From assembly GCF_000617845.2 (NCBI RefSeq), contig NZ_DF820425.1, positions 2,655,725-2,719,724 on the forward strand: 64,000 nt of DNA. Direction: 5' to 3'. The notes under the pieces are model-generated. The model was not told the origin of the DNA. It made no database searches and was given only the letters and a program-made list of their open reading frames with translations. How positions within the stretch are numbered: the first letter of the stretch is position 1; each line of letters starts with the position of its first letter. A program made the position numbers and the translations under genes. Shown here one piece after another: positions 46,669 through 55,659 of this stretch. The stretch comes from Bradyrhizobium sp. DOA9 (GTDB taxonomy: Bacteria; Pseudomonadota; Alphaproteobacteria; Rhizobiales; Xanthobacteraceae).

Positions 46669-47994
46669 TCACTCGCCCTTGAGCATGTCCCGAAGCTCGC
46701 GGAACGGATCGGCACTCGGCGGGGCCGAAACGCCTTGCCGCATCGCGCTGTAGATTCGCGGAACCATCTCGACCGCCTGGTCGAGGCCCGAATCACGCCC
46801 CGGCTGATAGCCGCCCATCAGGCGAAGGTCGCGCGTGTCCTCGTATTTCGCGATCATGGCGCGCAGCTTGCTCACCAATTCGCGCTCCTCGGGATCCCAG
46901 ACGTTGTGGGCGAGGCGGGAGACCGAGGCAAGAACGTCGACGGCCGGATAGCGCGCCTGGTCGGCGATGTGCCTGGAGAGCACGATGTGCCCGTCGAGCG
47001 TGCTGCGGATGGTGTCGGCGATCGGCTCGTTGTGATCGTCGCCGTCGACCAGCACGGAGAAGATCCCGGTGATGGTGCCGGATCCCTCCTCGCCCGGGCC
47101 GGCGCGCTCGAGCAGGCGCGGCAGATCGGTGAAGACCGTCGGCGCGTAGCCGCGCGCCACCGCGGGCTCGCCGGCGGCGAGCGCGACCTCGCGGGCGGCG
47201 TGGGCAAAGCGGGTGATCGAATCCACCATCAGCAGGACCGATTCGCCGCGGTCGCGGAAATATTCGGCGACCGCCATCGCCGTCTTCGGCGCCAGCCGCC
47301 GCATCATCGGGCTTTCGTCGCCCGTCGACACGATTGTGACAGCGCGATGACGGTCGTTGCCGAGCACGTCCTCGATGAACTCGCGCACCTCGCGGCCGCG
47401 TTCGCCGACGAGGGCCAGCACGACGGTGTCGAAGCCCTGGCTGCGGGCCAGCATCGCGAGCAGCGTCGATTTGCCGACACCCGATCCGGCGAAGATGCCG
47501 ACGCGCTGGCCGGCGCAGATCGGCGCAAACAGGTCGATGACGCGTACGCCGGTGCGCAACGGCTTGTGCACGCGCGCGCGCTTCATGGCCGACGGCGCCT
47601 CGGTCTCAGCCGAGACCGCCTGGGATCCGTGGGTGAGGGGCCCCAGTCCGTCCAGCGGTGCGCCGAGGGCGTTGATGACGCGGCCCTTCCAGCTCGGATC
47701 GGGCGCAAAGGACAGCGGCGGCATGCGGGAGGCGACCGAGCCGAGCCCGCCGCCAAACTGCCGGTCGAACGGCTTGGCAATGATGCCGTCGCTGTCGATC
47801 CGCACCACCTCGCCGATCTGGCGCTTGCCGGCCGCATCGACGCCGATGAGCTCGCCGAGCCTGACGAAGCGCGACAGGCCGGAGACGCGGAAATGCGTCG
47901 GCGCGATCTCGGAGATCGCGCCGCTGACGCTTGCCAGGGGAGTGCTCTGCTGCAGCTCCAGCAGCGCCCACTCGAGTTGCCGAAGAGCGTTCAA
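46669..47994 (-). CDS. fliI: Flagellum-specific ATPase FliI
   Basis: A 441-residue ATPase of the type III export apparatus. Visible motifs: Walker A GSGVGKST (residues 170-177), the NALGAPLDGLGPL segment before it, and Walker B SVLLMVDSITRFA. FliI energises export of rod, hook and filament subunits. The gene is on the minus strand after flgF, a typical alphaproteobacterial arrangement. The last gene of this small minus-strand unit. Confidence 0.95.
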   Translation of the reverse strand: MNALRQLEWALLELQQSTPLASVSGAISEIAPTHFRVSGLSRFVRLGELIGVDAAGKRQIGEVVRIDSDGIIAKPFDRQFGGGLGSVASRMPPLSFAPDPSWKGRVINALGAPLDGLGPLTHGSQAVSAETEAPSAMKRARVHKPLRTGVRVIDLFAPICAGQRVGIFAGSGVGKSTLLAMLARSQGFDTVVLALVGERGREVREFIEDVLGNDRHRAVTIVSTGDESPMMRRLAPKTAMAVAEYFRDRGESVLLMVDSITRFAHAAREVALAAGEPAVARGYAPTVFTDLPRLLERAGPGEEGSGTITGIFSVLVDGDDHNEPIADTIRSTLDGHIVLSRHIADQARYPAVDVLASVSRLAHNVWDPEERELVSKLRAMIAKYEDTRDLRLMGGYQPGRDSGLDQAVEMVPRIYSAMRQGVSAPPSADPFRELRDMLKGE

Positions 47995-48030
47995 GGTATC
48001 AGTCCAACCTCATCGCGCACGCGGCGCAGC

Positions 48031-48759
48031 CTACTTGCCGGGTTCACCCAGGGTGCGGATCGCGTTCTGCAGCGAGCTCTCGGTCCCCTCGATCATCGAG
48101 TTGGTGCCGTCGAAGGCGCGCGAGGCCGCGATCAGCTTGGTCAATTCCATCATCGGATTGGCGCCGGAGCCTTCGACATAGCCCTGCTTGAAGCCGTCCC
48201 GGGAGAAGTCCGCGATGGCGGTCGCGGGCCGGTCCGGCGTCACGCCGGAATTGCCGTAGCGCTCGAGATTGGCGTCGACCGGGATGCTGAACAGGCCGAT
48301 GGTGCCGATCTCGTTGTTGTCCTGGATGATCGCGCCGCTGCGCGCGATCGAGATCGGTCCGCCGTTCGGGTCGAGCGTGATCTGCGCGCCGCCGGAATCG
48401 ACGATTGGAAAGCCGCTCACGGTCTGAAGATCGCCGTTGGGGGCGATCTGGAGCCTTCCGTCGCGCGTGTAGACCGTGCCGTTCGGACCGGCGAAAGCGA
48501 TCCAGCCCTGGCCGACCACGGCGACGTCGAGCGGGTTGCCGCTCTCGGTGATGTTGCCCATCTCGCGCGAGATGATGTTGTCGCCGGGCGAGGAGAATGC
48601 CACCGGCGTCGGGCCCGCCTTGGACAGCACGGTCTCGAACTTCACCACGTCGGTGCGGAACGCCGCCGTGTTGACGTTGGCGACGTTGTTGGCGATCGTC
48701 TGCAGGCGCTTTTCGAGAGCGACCTGCGCCGACAATCCCACATAGAGAGCCGATTGCAT
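48031..48759 (-). CDS. flgF: Flagellar basal-body rod protein FlgF
   Basis: A 242-residue rod protein of the FlgE/F/G family. The N-terminal SALYVGLSAQVALEKRLQTI and NNVANVNTAAFRTDVVKFET heptad segments and the C-terminal NPMMELTKLIAASRAF-type helix are characteristic. It forms the proximal rod with FlgB, FlgC and FlgG. It lies 36 bases upstream of fliI on the same strand and 3 bases after the DUF1217 gene. Confidence 0.92.
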   Translation of the reverse strand: MQSALYVGLSAQVALEKRLQTIANNVANVNTAAFRTDVVKFETVLSKAGPTPVAFSSPGDNIISREMGNITESGNPLDVAVVGQGWIAFAGPNGTVYTRDGRLQIAPNGDLQTVSGFPIVDSGGAQITLDPNGGPISIARSGAIIQDNNEIGTIGLFSIPVDANLERYGNSGVTPDRPATAIADFSRDGFKQGYVEGSGANPMMELTKLIAASRAFDGTNSMIEGTESSLQNAIRTLGEPGK

Positions 48760-48762
48760 GAC

Positions 48763-49551
48763 TTACCTGTTGAACTTGATGTTCTGAAGCGTCGTCAGCA
48801 CGTTGGTGTCCATGCTGACTGACGTCGCGGCGCCGGCGATCAGGACCAGCGCGGGATTGGTCGAGCTGTCGTCCTTAGCCTGGGTCGCATCCCACATCGC
48901 CGCAAAGCGCTGCACGAACTTGGTCACCTTGGCCGGGTCCTGGAAGTCGGCAAGATTGATCTTGTCCGCGATCATCTTGGCCTGGGCGTCGATGTCGGCC
49001 GAGCTGATCGTCGCCGGCAGGCCGAGGGCGGTCTGCACCACCTGTGTCAGCGCCTTGTCGGCCAGGACCTGGTAGGCGGTCGCGATCGTGGAAGCCTTGC
49101 GGGTGAAATACAGCGCCAATCGCAGGCCCTCGTTCTGGTCCCCGGCCTTCTCCTCCATCGTCTGCGTGACGAATTGGGTCGCCGTGCCGGTCGTGGCCGC
49201 GGCGGTCTGGGTCGCCTTGTCGCCGAGTGCGGCGAAATTGAAGGCGCTTGCGAATTGCCGGTAGCGGGTGTCGGTCAGCTTGTTGGCGAAGGCGTCCTTG
49301 CTCGCGACCCCCTCGGTCAGCACCTTGCGCATGAACGCCTTGGCGTAGGTCATGTCGCTGAGGCCATAGGCCTTCATCGCGTAGGAGTAGAGGCGATAGT
49401 CCTTCAGGAAATCGTCGATCGTCTTCACGTTGCCGATATGGCCGAGGAAGTAATCGGTCTCGCGGCTGACATCCGGCTGCTGCGCGACCTGTGTCAGCGA
49501 CTTGCCCATGTCCTTGGTCAACCGGGTGTAGTCCGCGATGGTGGATAGCAT
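48763..49551 (-). CDS. DUF1217 domain-containing flagellar protein
   Basis: A 262-residue mainly helical protein, DUF1217 family by its position before flgF and by sequence features such as VSRETDYFLGHIGNVKTIDD and YSYAMKAYGLSDMTYAKAFM. The gene is divergent from motA. The family is restricted to alphaproteobacterial flagellar clusters; it has no established biochemical role, though its constant position suggests involvement in flagellar assembly or function. Confidence 0.85.
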   Translation of the reverse strand: MLSTIADYTRLTKDMGKSLTQVAQQPDVSRETDYFLGHIGNVKTIDDFLKDYRLYSYAMKAYGLSDMTYAKAFMRKVLTEGVASKDAFANKLTDTRYRQFASAFNFAALGDKATQTAAATTGTATQFVTQTMEEKAGDQNEGLRLALYFTRKASTIATAYQVLADKALTQVVQTALGLPATISSADIDAQAKMIADKINLADFQDPAKVTKFVQRFAAMWDATQAKDDSSTNPALVLIAGAATSVSMDTNVLTTLQNIKFNR

Positions 49552-49693
49552 GACACGCGCCCCTCTGGCGCCGTTTGCGACGCCGCTTCAAGCTGCCGCC
49601 AATTGCTTGCGCGGGGCTGGCGACCTCGAAACCAGCTTCGCGCAAGCGTCGCCGACTACGTATTCTCGGTGGGATCGGCGATGGAGCGGCGCG
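49552..49693. promoter_or_regulatory. Divergent flagellar promoter region
   Basis: A 142-base spacer between the DUF1217-flgF-fliI unit and the motA-led operon. It should hold promoters for both, but I could not identify conserved boxes with confidence. Confidence 0.4.
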
Positions 49694-50590
49694 TTGGGCA
49701 GTTTCGTGGGGATTTTCATCACGGTAGCGGCGCTGCTCGGCGGTTTTGCCGCCATGGGCGGGCACCTCGCCGTGCTGATGCAGCCGTGGGAATTCGTCAT
49801 CATCATAGGCACTGCGGTCGGCACCTTCATCGTGGCCAATCCGTGGAAGACGGTCGTCGACAGCGGGGTCGCCTGCATGCAGGCCATCACCAACGCGGTG
49901 CCGGGACAGCGCTATTACCTCGACCTGCTCGGCGCGCTGCACGCTTTGATGCGTGAGCTGCGGGGCAAGGGCCGCAACGAGGTGGAGGCGCATATCGACG
50001 ACCCCTCGAACTCCGAGATCTTCAAGGCATTCCCCAGCGTGCTCGGCGACCCCTCGCTGCTCCAGTTCATCTGCGACTACGTCCGTCTCATCATCATGGG
50101 CAATGCGCGTACGCACGAGATCGAAGCGCTGATGGACGAGGAGATCCACACCATCGTGAAGGGCAAGCTGGCTCCTTACCACGCGCTGGTGACGGTCTCG
50201 GAGGCGATGCCGGCCCTCGGCATCGTCGCTGCGGTGCTCGGCGTCATCAAGGCGATGGGCGCGCTCGATCAATCGCCGAAGCTATTGGGCGGCTTCATCG
50301 GCGCGGCTCTCGTCGGTACCTTCGCCGGCATCTTTCTGTCCTACGGCATCATTTCGCCCTTCGCGATCAAGATCAAGATGACGCGCGAGAAGAAGTGCCG
50401 GCCCTACATCATCGTCAAGCAGACGCTGCTGGCTTTCATGAACGGTGCCATGCCGCAGATCGCCGTCGAGCACGGCCGCAAGATGATCTCGAGCAGCGAG
50501 CGTCCCTCGATCGACGTCGTCGAGAACGAGACGATCGCAGGTCCAAAGCCCGTCGTTGCCGACGCTGAACCCAAGGCGGCGCGCGCATGA
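49694..50590 (+). CDS. motA: Flagellar motor stator protein MotA
   Basis: About 298 residues from TTG 49694, which has GGAG about 7 bases upstream; a longer frame from 49538 overlaps the divergent spacer and lacks MotA similarity. Motifs: FVGIFITVAALLGGFAAMGG at the N-terminus, the PWEFVIIIGTAVGTFIVANP helix, and the cytoplasmic MDEEIHTIVKGKLAPYHALV loop with the torque-generating charged region, followed by two more helices (MPALGIVAAVLGVIKAMGAL). Four transmembrane segments. MotA conducts protons or ions with MotB; no motB lies in the window. Confidence 0.93.
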   Translation: MGSFVGIFITVAALLGGFAAMGGHLAVLMQPWEFVIIIGTAVGTFIVANPWKTVVDSGVACMQAITNAVPGQRYYLDLLGALHALMRELRGKGRNEVEAHIDDPSNSEIFKAFPSVLGDPSLLQFICDYVRLIIMGNARTHEIEALMDEEIHTIVKGKLAPYHALVTVSEAMPALGIVAAVLGVIKAMGALDQSPKLLGGFIGAALVGTFAGIFLSYGIISPFAIKIKMTREKKCRPYIIVKQTLLAFMNGAMPQIAVEHGRKMISSSERPSIDVVENETIAGPKPVVADAEPKAARA

Positions 50591-51528
50591 TGATGGAAGA
50601 CGCCGAAGTCGATCAGCGCAAGCAGCTGCCGAACTACCTGCTGGACGCTGCCGGCATATCGATCGAGCGTATGCCGATGCTCAATGTGATCTTCGATCGC
50701 ATGGCGGCATCGTGCACCGACAGCCTGCAGCCGATGGCTGGAACGCCCTGCTATTTCTCGGTCAACGGCATCACCAACGACCGTGTCGGCGATATCATCA
50801 AGGACTACGAGGCCAACGCGGTCGCGGCGGTGCTCTATGCCGAGCAGTGGGACTCCCGCATCATCATCATGCTCGACCGTGACTTCGTGTTCACGATGGT
50901 CGAGGCGATGTTCGGCTCCGACGGCGCCGAGCCGCCGCTCGACGTCGAGCGCGCGTTCTCGAACATCGAGCTTCGCCTGGTCCAGGCGCTGTTCGAACGC
51001 TTCGCCAAGGCGTTGCAATCCGCCTTCGCCGGCACGTCGAACGTCACCTTCCGCGTCGAGCGGGTCGAGACGGCGATGGCCTCGCTCGCGATCGGGCGGA
51101 GCGGCAACATGTCGATCTGCGCGAACATCATGCTGCAGGCGCTCTACCGCGGCGGCCAGATGTTCCTCATCATTCCGCACTCCGCGCTCAATCCGCTGCG
51201 CCAGAAGCTCGCCCACGTGGTCGTCAGCGACGGTCGCGCCGCCGACCCACGCTGGCGCGAGCAGATGGAGAGCGAGGTCCATCGCACCGAGGTGACGCTC
51301 AGTGCCGTGCTCGACGAGAAGATGGTGACGCTCGGCGATGTCGTGAAGTTCGAGGTCGGGCAGGTGCTCGAGCTCGAGGCTACGCCGCGCACGCTGGCCC
51401 GTCTCGAAAGCAACAACCAGGTGTTGTTCTGGTGCCAGATCGGCCAGCTCGACGGCTATTACGCCATGCAGGTGGCAGATCCCGTCGATCAGAAGCGGGA
51501 GTTCGTCGATGATATCCTATCTCGTTGA
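50587..51528 (+). CDS. fliM: Flagellar motor switch protein FliM
   Basis: A 313-residue C-ring protein. The middle domain (about 40-215, with WDSRIIIMLDRDFVFTMVEA, MFGSDGAEPPLDVE) and the C-terminal SpoA domain (about 230-300, VTLSAVLDEKMVTLGDVVKF) are clear. The N-terminus is short: the protein starts MMMEDAEVDQRKQLPNYLLD and shows no recognisable LSQxEIDALL peptide, which in many bacteria binds phosphorylated CheY. It overlaps motA by four bases and the next gene by 20 bases. Confidence 0.93.
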   Translation: MMMEDAEVDQRKQLPNYLLDAAGISIERMPMLNVIFDRMAASCTDSLQPMAGTPCYFSVNGITNDRVGDIIKDYEANAVAAVLYAEQWDSRIIIMLDRDFVFTMVEAMFGSDGAEPPLDVERAFSNIELRLVQALFERFAKALQSAFAGTSNVTFRVERVETAMASLAIGRSGNMSICANIMLQALYRGGQMFLIIPHSALNPLRQKLAHVVVSDGRAADPRWREQMESEVHRTEVTLSAVLDEKMVTLGDVVKFEVGQVLELEATPRTLARLESNNQVLFWCQIGQLDGYYAMQVADPVDQKREFVDDILSR

Positions 51529-51823
51529 TATCGTGCTGCTGGTTGCGCTCGCCTTCACCAGCATGCGGGTGACCAGGATGCACCGCGAGCTGGCGCGGCT
51601 ACGCAGCTATCAGGGCGAATTCTCCACCATCATGCACGAGACCGCGGGTGCCTTCGACACGGTCATCACCGCGGCGCACGATTCCACCGCAAATCTCGGA
51701 CGCCTCGCCAACGTGCTGAGCACGAAGATCGATCAGGCCCACGAGGCGATCGCGGCGCTCGACGCGCGCGGCGGGCTCGTACCCGCGGCGACGACGGCGA
51801 CCGCCGAGCTGAACAAGCACTGA
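51509..51823 (+). CDS. DUF6468-type flagellar protein
   Basis: A 104-residue protein with one N-terminal transmembrane helix (about residues 3-18, SYLVDIVLLVALAFTS) and a coiled-coil-like cytoplasmic or periplasmic tail (HRELARLRSYQGEFSTIMHE). It matches by size, position (between fliM and fliN) and architecture the small DUF6468 proteins of alphaproteobacterial flagellar operons. It overlaps fliM by 20 bases. Function unknown. Confidence 0.72.
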   Translation: MISYLVDIVLLVALAFTSMRVTRMHRELARLRSYQGEFSTIMHETAGAFDTVITAAHDSTANLGRLANVLSTKIDQAHEAIAALDARGGLVPAATTATAELNKH

Positions 51824-51899
51824 AAGCCGGCACCGGCAGAACAATACGGCCGGAACGCCACGGCGCTCCGGCGGCGGAAGTACCAAGAGGCGATACCAA

Positions 51900-52274
51900 A
51901 TGGCGCAATCCTACGACTATGAGTCTGCACCTGCATCGACCGAGGCCGAGACCTCACCGCTGGAGCGCCTGGCCGAGATCGCCCAGCGCACCGCCGAGGA
52001 GACCGGCAAGTTCGCCAACGTCGACGCGATCCTGCGCATTCCCGTCACCATGCAGGTGGTGCTGGGATCGGCGACCATCCCGGTGGCGAACCTGATGAAG
52101 CTCGGACGCGGTGCGGTGGTTCCGCTCGATCACCGGGTCGGCGAGCCCGTCGACGTTGTCGTCAACGGCCGCATCGTCGCCCGCGGCGAGGTGGTCGTCG
52201 TCGAAGAGGACAATTCCCGCTTCGGCGTCTCGCTCACGGAGATCGTGGGGCCGCTGGGGCAGGGTGATACCTGA
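51900..52274 (+). CDS. fliN: Flagellar motor switch protein FliN
   Basis: A 124-residue protein whose C-terminal 80 residues are a SpoA domain (RIPVTMQVVLGSATIPVANL, followed by LGRGAVVPLDHRVGEPVDVV and VNGRIVARGEVVVVEEDNSR). FliN completes the C-ring with FliM and FliG. The N-terminal 40 residues are acidic and flexible. It ends 2 bases before fliG. Confidence 0.94.
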   Translation: MAQSYDYESAPASTEAETSPLERLAEIAQRTAEETGKFANVDAILRIPVTMQVVLGSATIPVANLMKLGRGAVVPLDHRVGEPVDVVVNGRIVARGEVVVVEEDNSRFGVSLTEIVGPLGQGDT

Positions 52275-52276
52275 CC

Positions 52277-53317
52277 ATGGCGGCACCGGTCGGCATCGCT
52301 CCCGTCAAGCAGCGAGGCGTTACCACGCTGGGCGGCACGGAAAAGGTCGCCGCGCTCCTGCTGGCGATGGGTCGGCAGGCGGCGGCCAGCGTGCTGCAGC
52401 AGTTCGAGCCGCAGGAGATCCGCATCGTCACCAAGGCGGCGGCGGAGCTGCGGCCGATCACCGCGCAGGAGCTCGAGGGCATCGTCGAGGAGTTCGCCCA
52501 GCAGTTCTCGATGGGCGCGAACATCCTCGGCACCCTAGGTGGCCTTGAAGCCGTGCTCGGCGACGTGCTGCCGGCCGATCAGGTTTCGGCGATCATGACG
52601 GACCTGCTCGGCAATTCGAGCCGCTCGGTGTGGGACCGCGTCTCGTCGGTGTCGGAAAATTCGCTGGCCACCTACCTGTCCAAGGAGCATCCGCAGACCG
52701 CGGCCCTGATCCTGTCCAAAGTCAAGCCGTCCTGCGCCGCCAAGGTGATGAGCCAGCTGCCGTCGAGCCTGCGCAACGAATTGATGCGTCGCGTGCTCAG
52801 CCTCAAGCCGATCGTCGACGACGCGATGAAGGTCCTCGAGAAGACGCTGCACGAAGACCTGACGCTGAACTTCGCCCGCAACCTCGGCGCCGACACCTAC
52901 GCCCGCGTCGCCGACATCATCAACAAGATGGAGCGCGGCCACATCGAGGACATGCTGAAGAGCCTGTCGGAGAAGCGGCCGAAATCGGCCGAAGTGCTGA
53001 AGGAGCTGCTGTTTACCTTCGACGACGTCGTCAACCTGACGCCGAAGGCGCGCACCATGATTTTCGATCAGGTGCCGACCGATCGCATCGTCGTGGCGCT
53101 GAAGGGCACCGACAAGAACTTCCGCGAGCTGATCCTGTCCTCGGTCGCCTCGCGTGTCCGCCGCGTCGTCGAGCACGAGCTCGCCATCGGCGAGCCGTCC
53201 AACCAGCGCGACGTGCTGGAGGCACGACGCGTGATCACCGACCTTGCTCTCGAGCTGGCGGAGAAGGGCGAAATCGAGCTCAACCCCGAGCAGGAGGATG
53301 AGCTGGTCTTTCGCTGA
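52277..53317 (+). CDS. fliG: Flagellar motor switch protein FliG
   Basis: A 346-residue rotor protein with three armadillo-like regions. The N-domain (about 15-100, LGGTEKVAALLLAMGRQAAA) binds FliF, the middle EHPQTAALILSKVKPS motif (EHPQT, about residues 137-141) binds FliM, and the C-terminal domain (about 240-330, with the FDDVVNLTPKARTMIFDQVP and LKGTDKNFRELILSSVASRV torque helix) interacts with MotA. Lies 2 bases after fliN and 13 bases before flhB. Confidence 0.95.
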   Translation: MAAPVGIAPVKQRGVTTLGGTEKVAALLLAMGRQAAASVLQQFEPQEIRIVTKAAAELRPITAQELEGIVEEFAQQFSMGANILGTLGGLEAVLGDVLPADQVSAIMTDLLGNSSRSVWDRVSSVSENSLATYLSKEHPQTAALILSKVKPSCAAKVMSQLPSSLRNELMRRVLSLKPIVDDAMKVLEKTLHEDLTLNFARNLGADTYARVADIINKMERGHIEDMLKSLSEKRPKSAEVLKELLFTFDDVVNLTPKARTMIFDQVPTDRIVVALKGTDKNFRELILSSVASRVRRVVEHELAIGEPSNQRDVLEARRVITDLALELAEKGEIELNPEQEDELVFR

Positions 53318-53330
53318 CCGCTGAACGGGC

Positions 53331-54416
53331 ATGGCAGAAACATCCGATCAGGACAGCAAGACAGAAGAGCCGACCGAGAAGAAAGTCCGCGATGCGCTCG
53401 AACAGGGCAAGATTCCGGTCTCTCGGGAGGCGTCCATTTTCGCCTCGATGGCCGCGCTGATGGTGATCCAGGCGTTCCTGATCGGCCCGGGCGTGCAGCA
53501 ATTGACGCCGACGCTGAAGAGCCTGCTCGACGATCCCGAGGGCTTCCCGCTCTCGACCGGCGCGGACGCGCAGAACCTGCTCACCGTGGTCGGCCTGCAG
53601 GCCCTGAGGTTCCTGGTGCCGCTGGTGGTCATCCTCGTGGCGTTCGGACTCGCCGCCTCGCTGTTGCAAAACGCGCCGCGCCTGGTGCTCGAGCGCATCA
53701 AGCCGGACCTGTCGCGAATCTCCCCGGTCAGCGGCTGGAGCCGGCTGTTCGGAACGCAGGGCTTGATCGAGTTCGCCAAGTCGCTGTTCAAGCTTGCCGC
53801 GGTAACCGCTGTCGTCGCCTTCGTGCTGCGCTCGTCCGAAGCGAGAGCGTTCGAGGCGATGTACACCGATCCGGTCGCGCTGCCGGAGATGATCCTCAAC
53901 ATCGCGATGCGCATCGTCTCGGCGATCTGCATCGCCACCATCGTCCTGGTGGCGATCGATCTCGCCTGGGCGCGCTTCCATTGGCGGCGCGAGCTGCGCA
54001 TGACCAAGCAGGAGATCAAGGACGAGCACAAGCAGGCGGAGGGCGATCCCCTCATCAAGGCGCGCCTGCGCTCGCTGGCACGCGACCGTTCGCGCCAACG
54101 CATGATCGCCTCGGCCTCGCGGGCGACGCTGGTGATTGCCAACCCGACGCACTTCGCGATCGCGCTGCGCTACAAGCGCGAGGAAAGCGCCGCGCCGCTC
54201 GTGGTAGCCAAGGGCATGGACGTGATCGCGCTGAAGATCCGCGAGGTCGCCGAGCAGAACCGAATTCCCGTCATCGAAAACAAGGCGCTGGCGCGCGCGC
54301 TCTACGAGGCGGTTCAGGTCGATCAGGTGATTCCGGCGGAATTCTTCCGGCCCGTCGCCGAGATCATCTACTTCCTCCAATCCAAGCAGGCGCCGCGGCC
54401 CGAGAACGTCCGATAG
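53331..54416 (+). CDS. flhB: Flagellar export apparatus protein FlhB
   Basis: A 361-residue export-gate protein. It starts with the family TEEPTEKKVRDALEQGKIPV, has four membrane helices, and carries the self-cleaving motif NPTH at residues 271-274 (VIANPTHFAIALRYKREES), where autocleavage switches export from rod/hook to filament substrates. Followed by a 63-base gap before flgB. Confidence 0.95.
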   Translation: MAETSDQDSKTEEPTEKKVRDALEQGKIPVSREASIFASMAALMVIQAFLIGPGVQQLTPTLKSLLDDPEGFPLSTGADAQNLLTVVGLQALRFLVPLVVILVAFGLAASLLQNAPRLVLERIKPDLSRISPVSGWSRLFGTQGLIEFAKSLFKLAAVTAVVAFVLRSSEARAFEAMYTDPVALPEMILNIAMRIVSAICIATIVLVAIDLAWARFHWRRELRMTKQEIKDEHKQAEGDPLIKARLRSLARDRSRQRMIASASRATLVIANPTHFAIALRYKREESAAPLVVAKGMDVIALKIREVAEQNRIPVIENKALARALYEAVQVDQVIPAEFFRPVAEIIYFLQSKQAPRPENVR

Positions 54417-54479
54417 ATTTCCGAAGGTGGTGCGTCGCGCAACAGCTTGACGAAAGCTTAACGTCCTAGGCTCGTCCCG

Positions 54480-54881
54480 TTGGATCAGAATGGGATCGTC
54501 GTGGGACCGCTTTATCTCTTCGAACTCGCATCGTCTCAGGCGCGCTATCTCGAGCTGCGCCAATCGACCATCGCGACCAACGTCGCCAACGCCAACACGC
54601 CGGGCTTTCGGGCGCGCGACGTCGAGCCGTTCAACAAGGTGCTCGACGGCATGCCGGTGAGGCTTGCGACGACGTCGCCCTCGCACTTGCAATTGTCCGC
54701 AGCCGAGACCGATACGCGGGCGACCTCGAAGAAGGATAGCTGGGAGGTGGTTCACTCCGGCAACTCCGTCAGCCTCGAGCAGGAAATGATCAAGGGCAGC
54801 GACGTCAATCGAGACTATTCGATGAACGCGGCGATCGTCCGGTCGTTTCACCGCATGATGCTGTCGAGTGCAAAGGGCTGA
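54480..54881 (+). CDS. flgB: Flagellar basal-body rod protein FlgB
   Basis: A 133-residue proximal-rod protein. Family marks: LYLFELASSQARYLELRQST, followed by the rod motif ATNVANANTPGFRARDVEPF (ANxxxNxxTPGYK-like) and a C-terminal MNAAIVRSFHRMMLSSAKG helix. The start is TTG 54480 or, more like the family length, GTG 54501 (MGPLYLF..). Followed 11 bases later by flgC. Confidence 0.92.
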   Translation: MDQNGIVVGPLYLFELASSQARYLELRQSTIATNVANANTPGFRARDVEPFNKVLDGMPVRLATTSPSHLQLSAAETDTRATSKKDSWEVVHSGNSVSLEQEMIKGSDVNRDYSMNAAIVRSFHRMMLSSAKG

Positions 54882-54892
54882 GGTGAACTGAC

Positions 54893-55309
54893 ATGCTGGA
54901 CTCACTGAGCGCCTCCCTGACGGTCGCAAGCTCCGGGCTCGAAGCGCAATCGACGCGCATGCGCATCGTCTCGGAGAATCTCGCGAACGCCACCGCGACG
55001 GGACGCATCGCCGGCGCCGATCCGTATCAGCGCAAGACCATCACCTTCGATGCCGCGATGGACCGCGCCTCGGGCGCGCAGCTCGCGAAGGTCAAGGAGA
55101 TCGGGGTCGACACCACGCCCTACCGGGTGGAGTACGATCCGGGGCATCCCGCCGCCGACAAGGCCGGCTACGTCAAGCTGCCGAACGTGAACATGATGAT
55201 CGAGATGGCCGACATGCGGGAGGTCAACCGCTCCTATGAGGCCAATCTCCAGGTCGTGAAGCAGGTGAGGTCCATGCTCGGCATGACCATCGATCTCTTG
55301 AGGAGCTGA
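54893..55309 (+). CDS. flgC: Flagellar basal-body rod protein FlgC
   Basis: A 138-residue rod protein with the N-terminal [20 protein letters not shown] and [20 protein letters not shown] (family NxANxxT signature), then the C-terminal [20 protein letters not shown] helix. Together with FlgB, FlgF and FliE it builds the proximal rod. It lies between flgB and fliE in tight spacing. Confidence 0.94.
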   Translation: MLDSLSASLTVASSGLEAQSTRMRIVSENLANATATGRIAGADPYQRKTITFDAAMDRASGAQLAKVKEIGVDTTPYRVEYDPGHPAADKAGYVKLPNVNMMIEMADMREVNRSYEANLQVVKQVRSMLGMTIDLLRS

Positions 55310-55311
55310 CC

Positions 55312-55641
55312 ATGCTTGAAGCGATTTCATCCACCGCGATTTCCGCAGGGCAGGCGGCGAGCCGCGCGAGCGAGACGCAGGCGGTCGCGCCTGCCGCGAC
55401 AAGTTCGGTCCACGCCAGCGGCGATGTCGGCTTCGAATCGGTGATGAAGCAGGTGACATCCGACGCGATCGGGACGCTGAAGGCGGGCGAGGCGGCGTCG
55501 ATCTCGGCAATGCAGGGCAAGGAATCGACGCGCCGCGTCGTGGAGGCGCTGATGTCGGCCGAGCAGGCTCTGCAGACCGCGGTTGCGGTTCGCGACAAGG
55601 TCGTTCAGGCCTACCAGGAAGTCGTTCGGATGTCGATTTGA
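55312..55641 (+). CDS. fliE: Flagellar hook-basal body complex protein FliE
   Basis: A 109-residue small rod-MS-ring adaptor. Typical are the Ala/Thr/Ser-rich flexible head and the C-terminal LMSAEQALQTAVAVRDKVVQ, AYQEVVRMSI helix that ends the family. It links FliF and the rod and is the first rod substrate exported. It starts two bases after the flgC stop codon. Confidence 0.93.
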   Translation: MLEAISSTAISAGQAASRASETQAVAPAATSSVHASGDVGFESVMKQVTSDAIGTLKAGEAASISAMQGKESTRRVVEALMSAEQALQTAVAVRDKVVQAYQEVVRMSI

Positions 55642-55659
55642 TCTGAAGGAGTGGGACTA

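Noticed and set aside
46561..48822. A 753-codon plus-strand open frame opposite fliI and flgF
   Set aside because: Antisense shadow of two well-identified flagellar genes; composition is Arg/Ala/Gly-rich with no domain signature.
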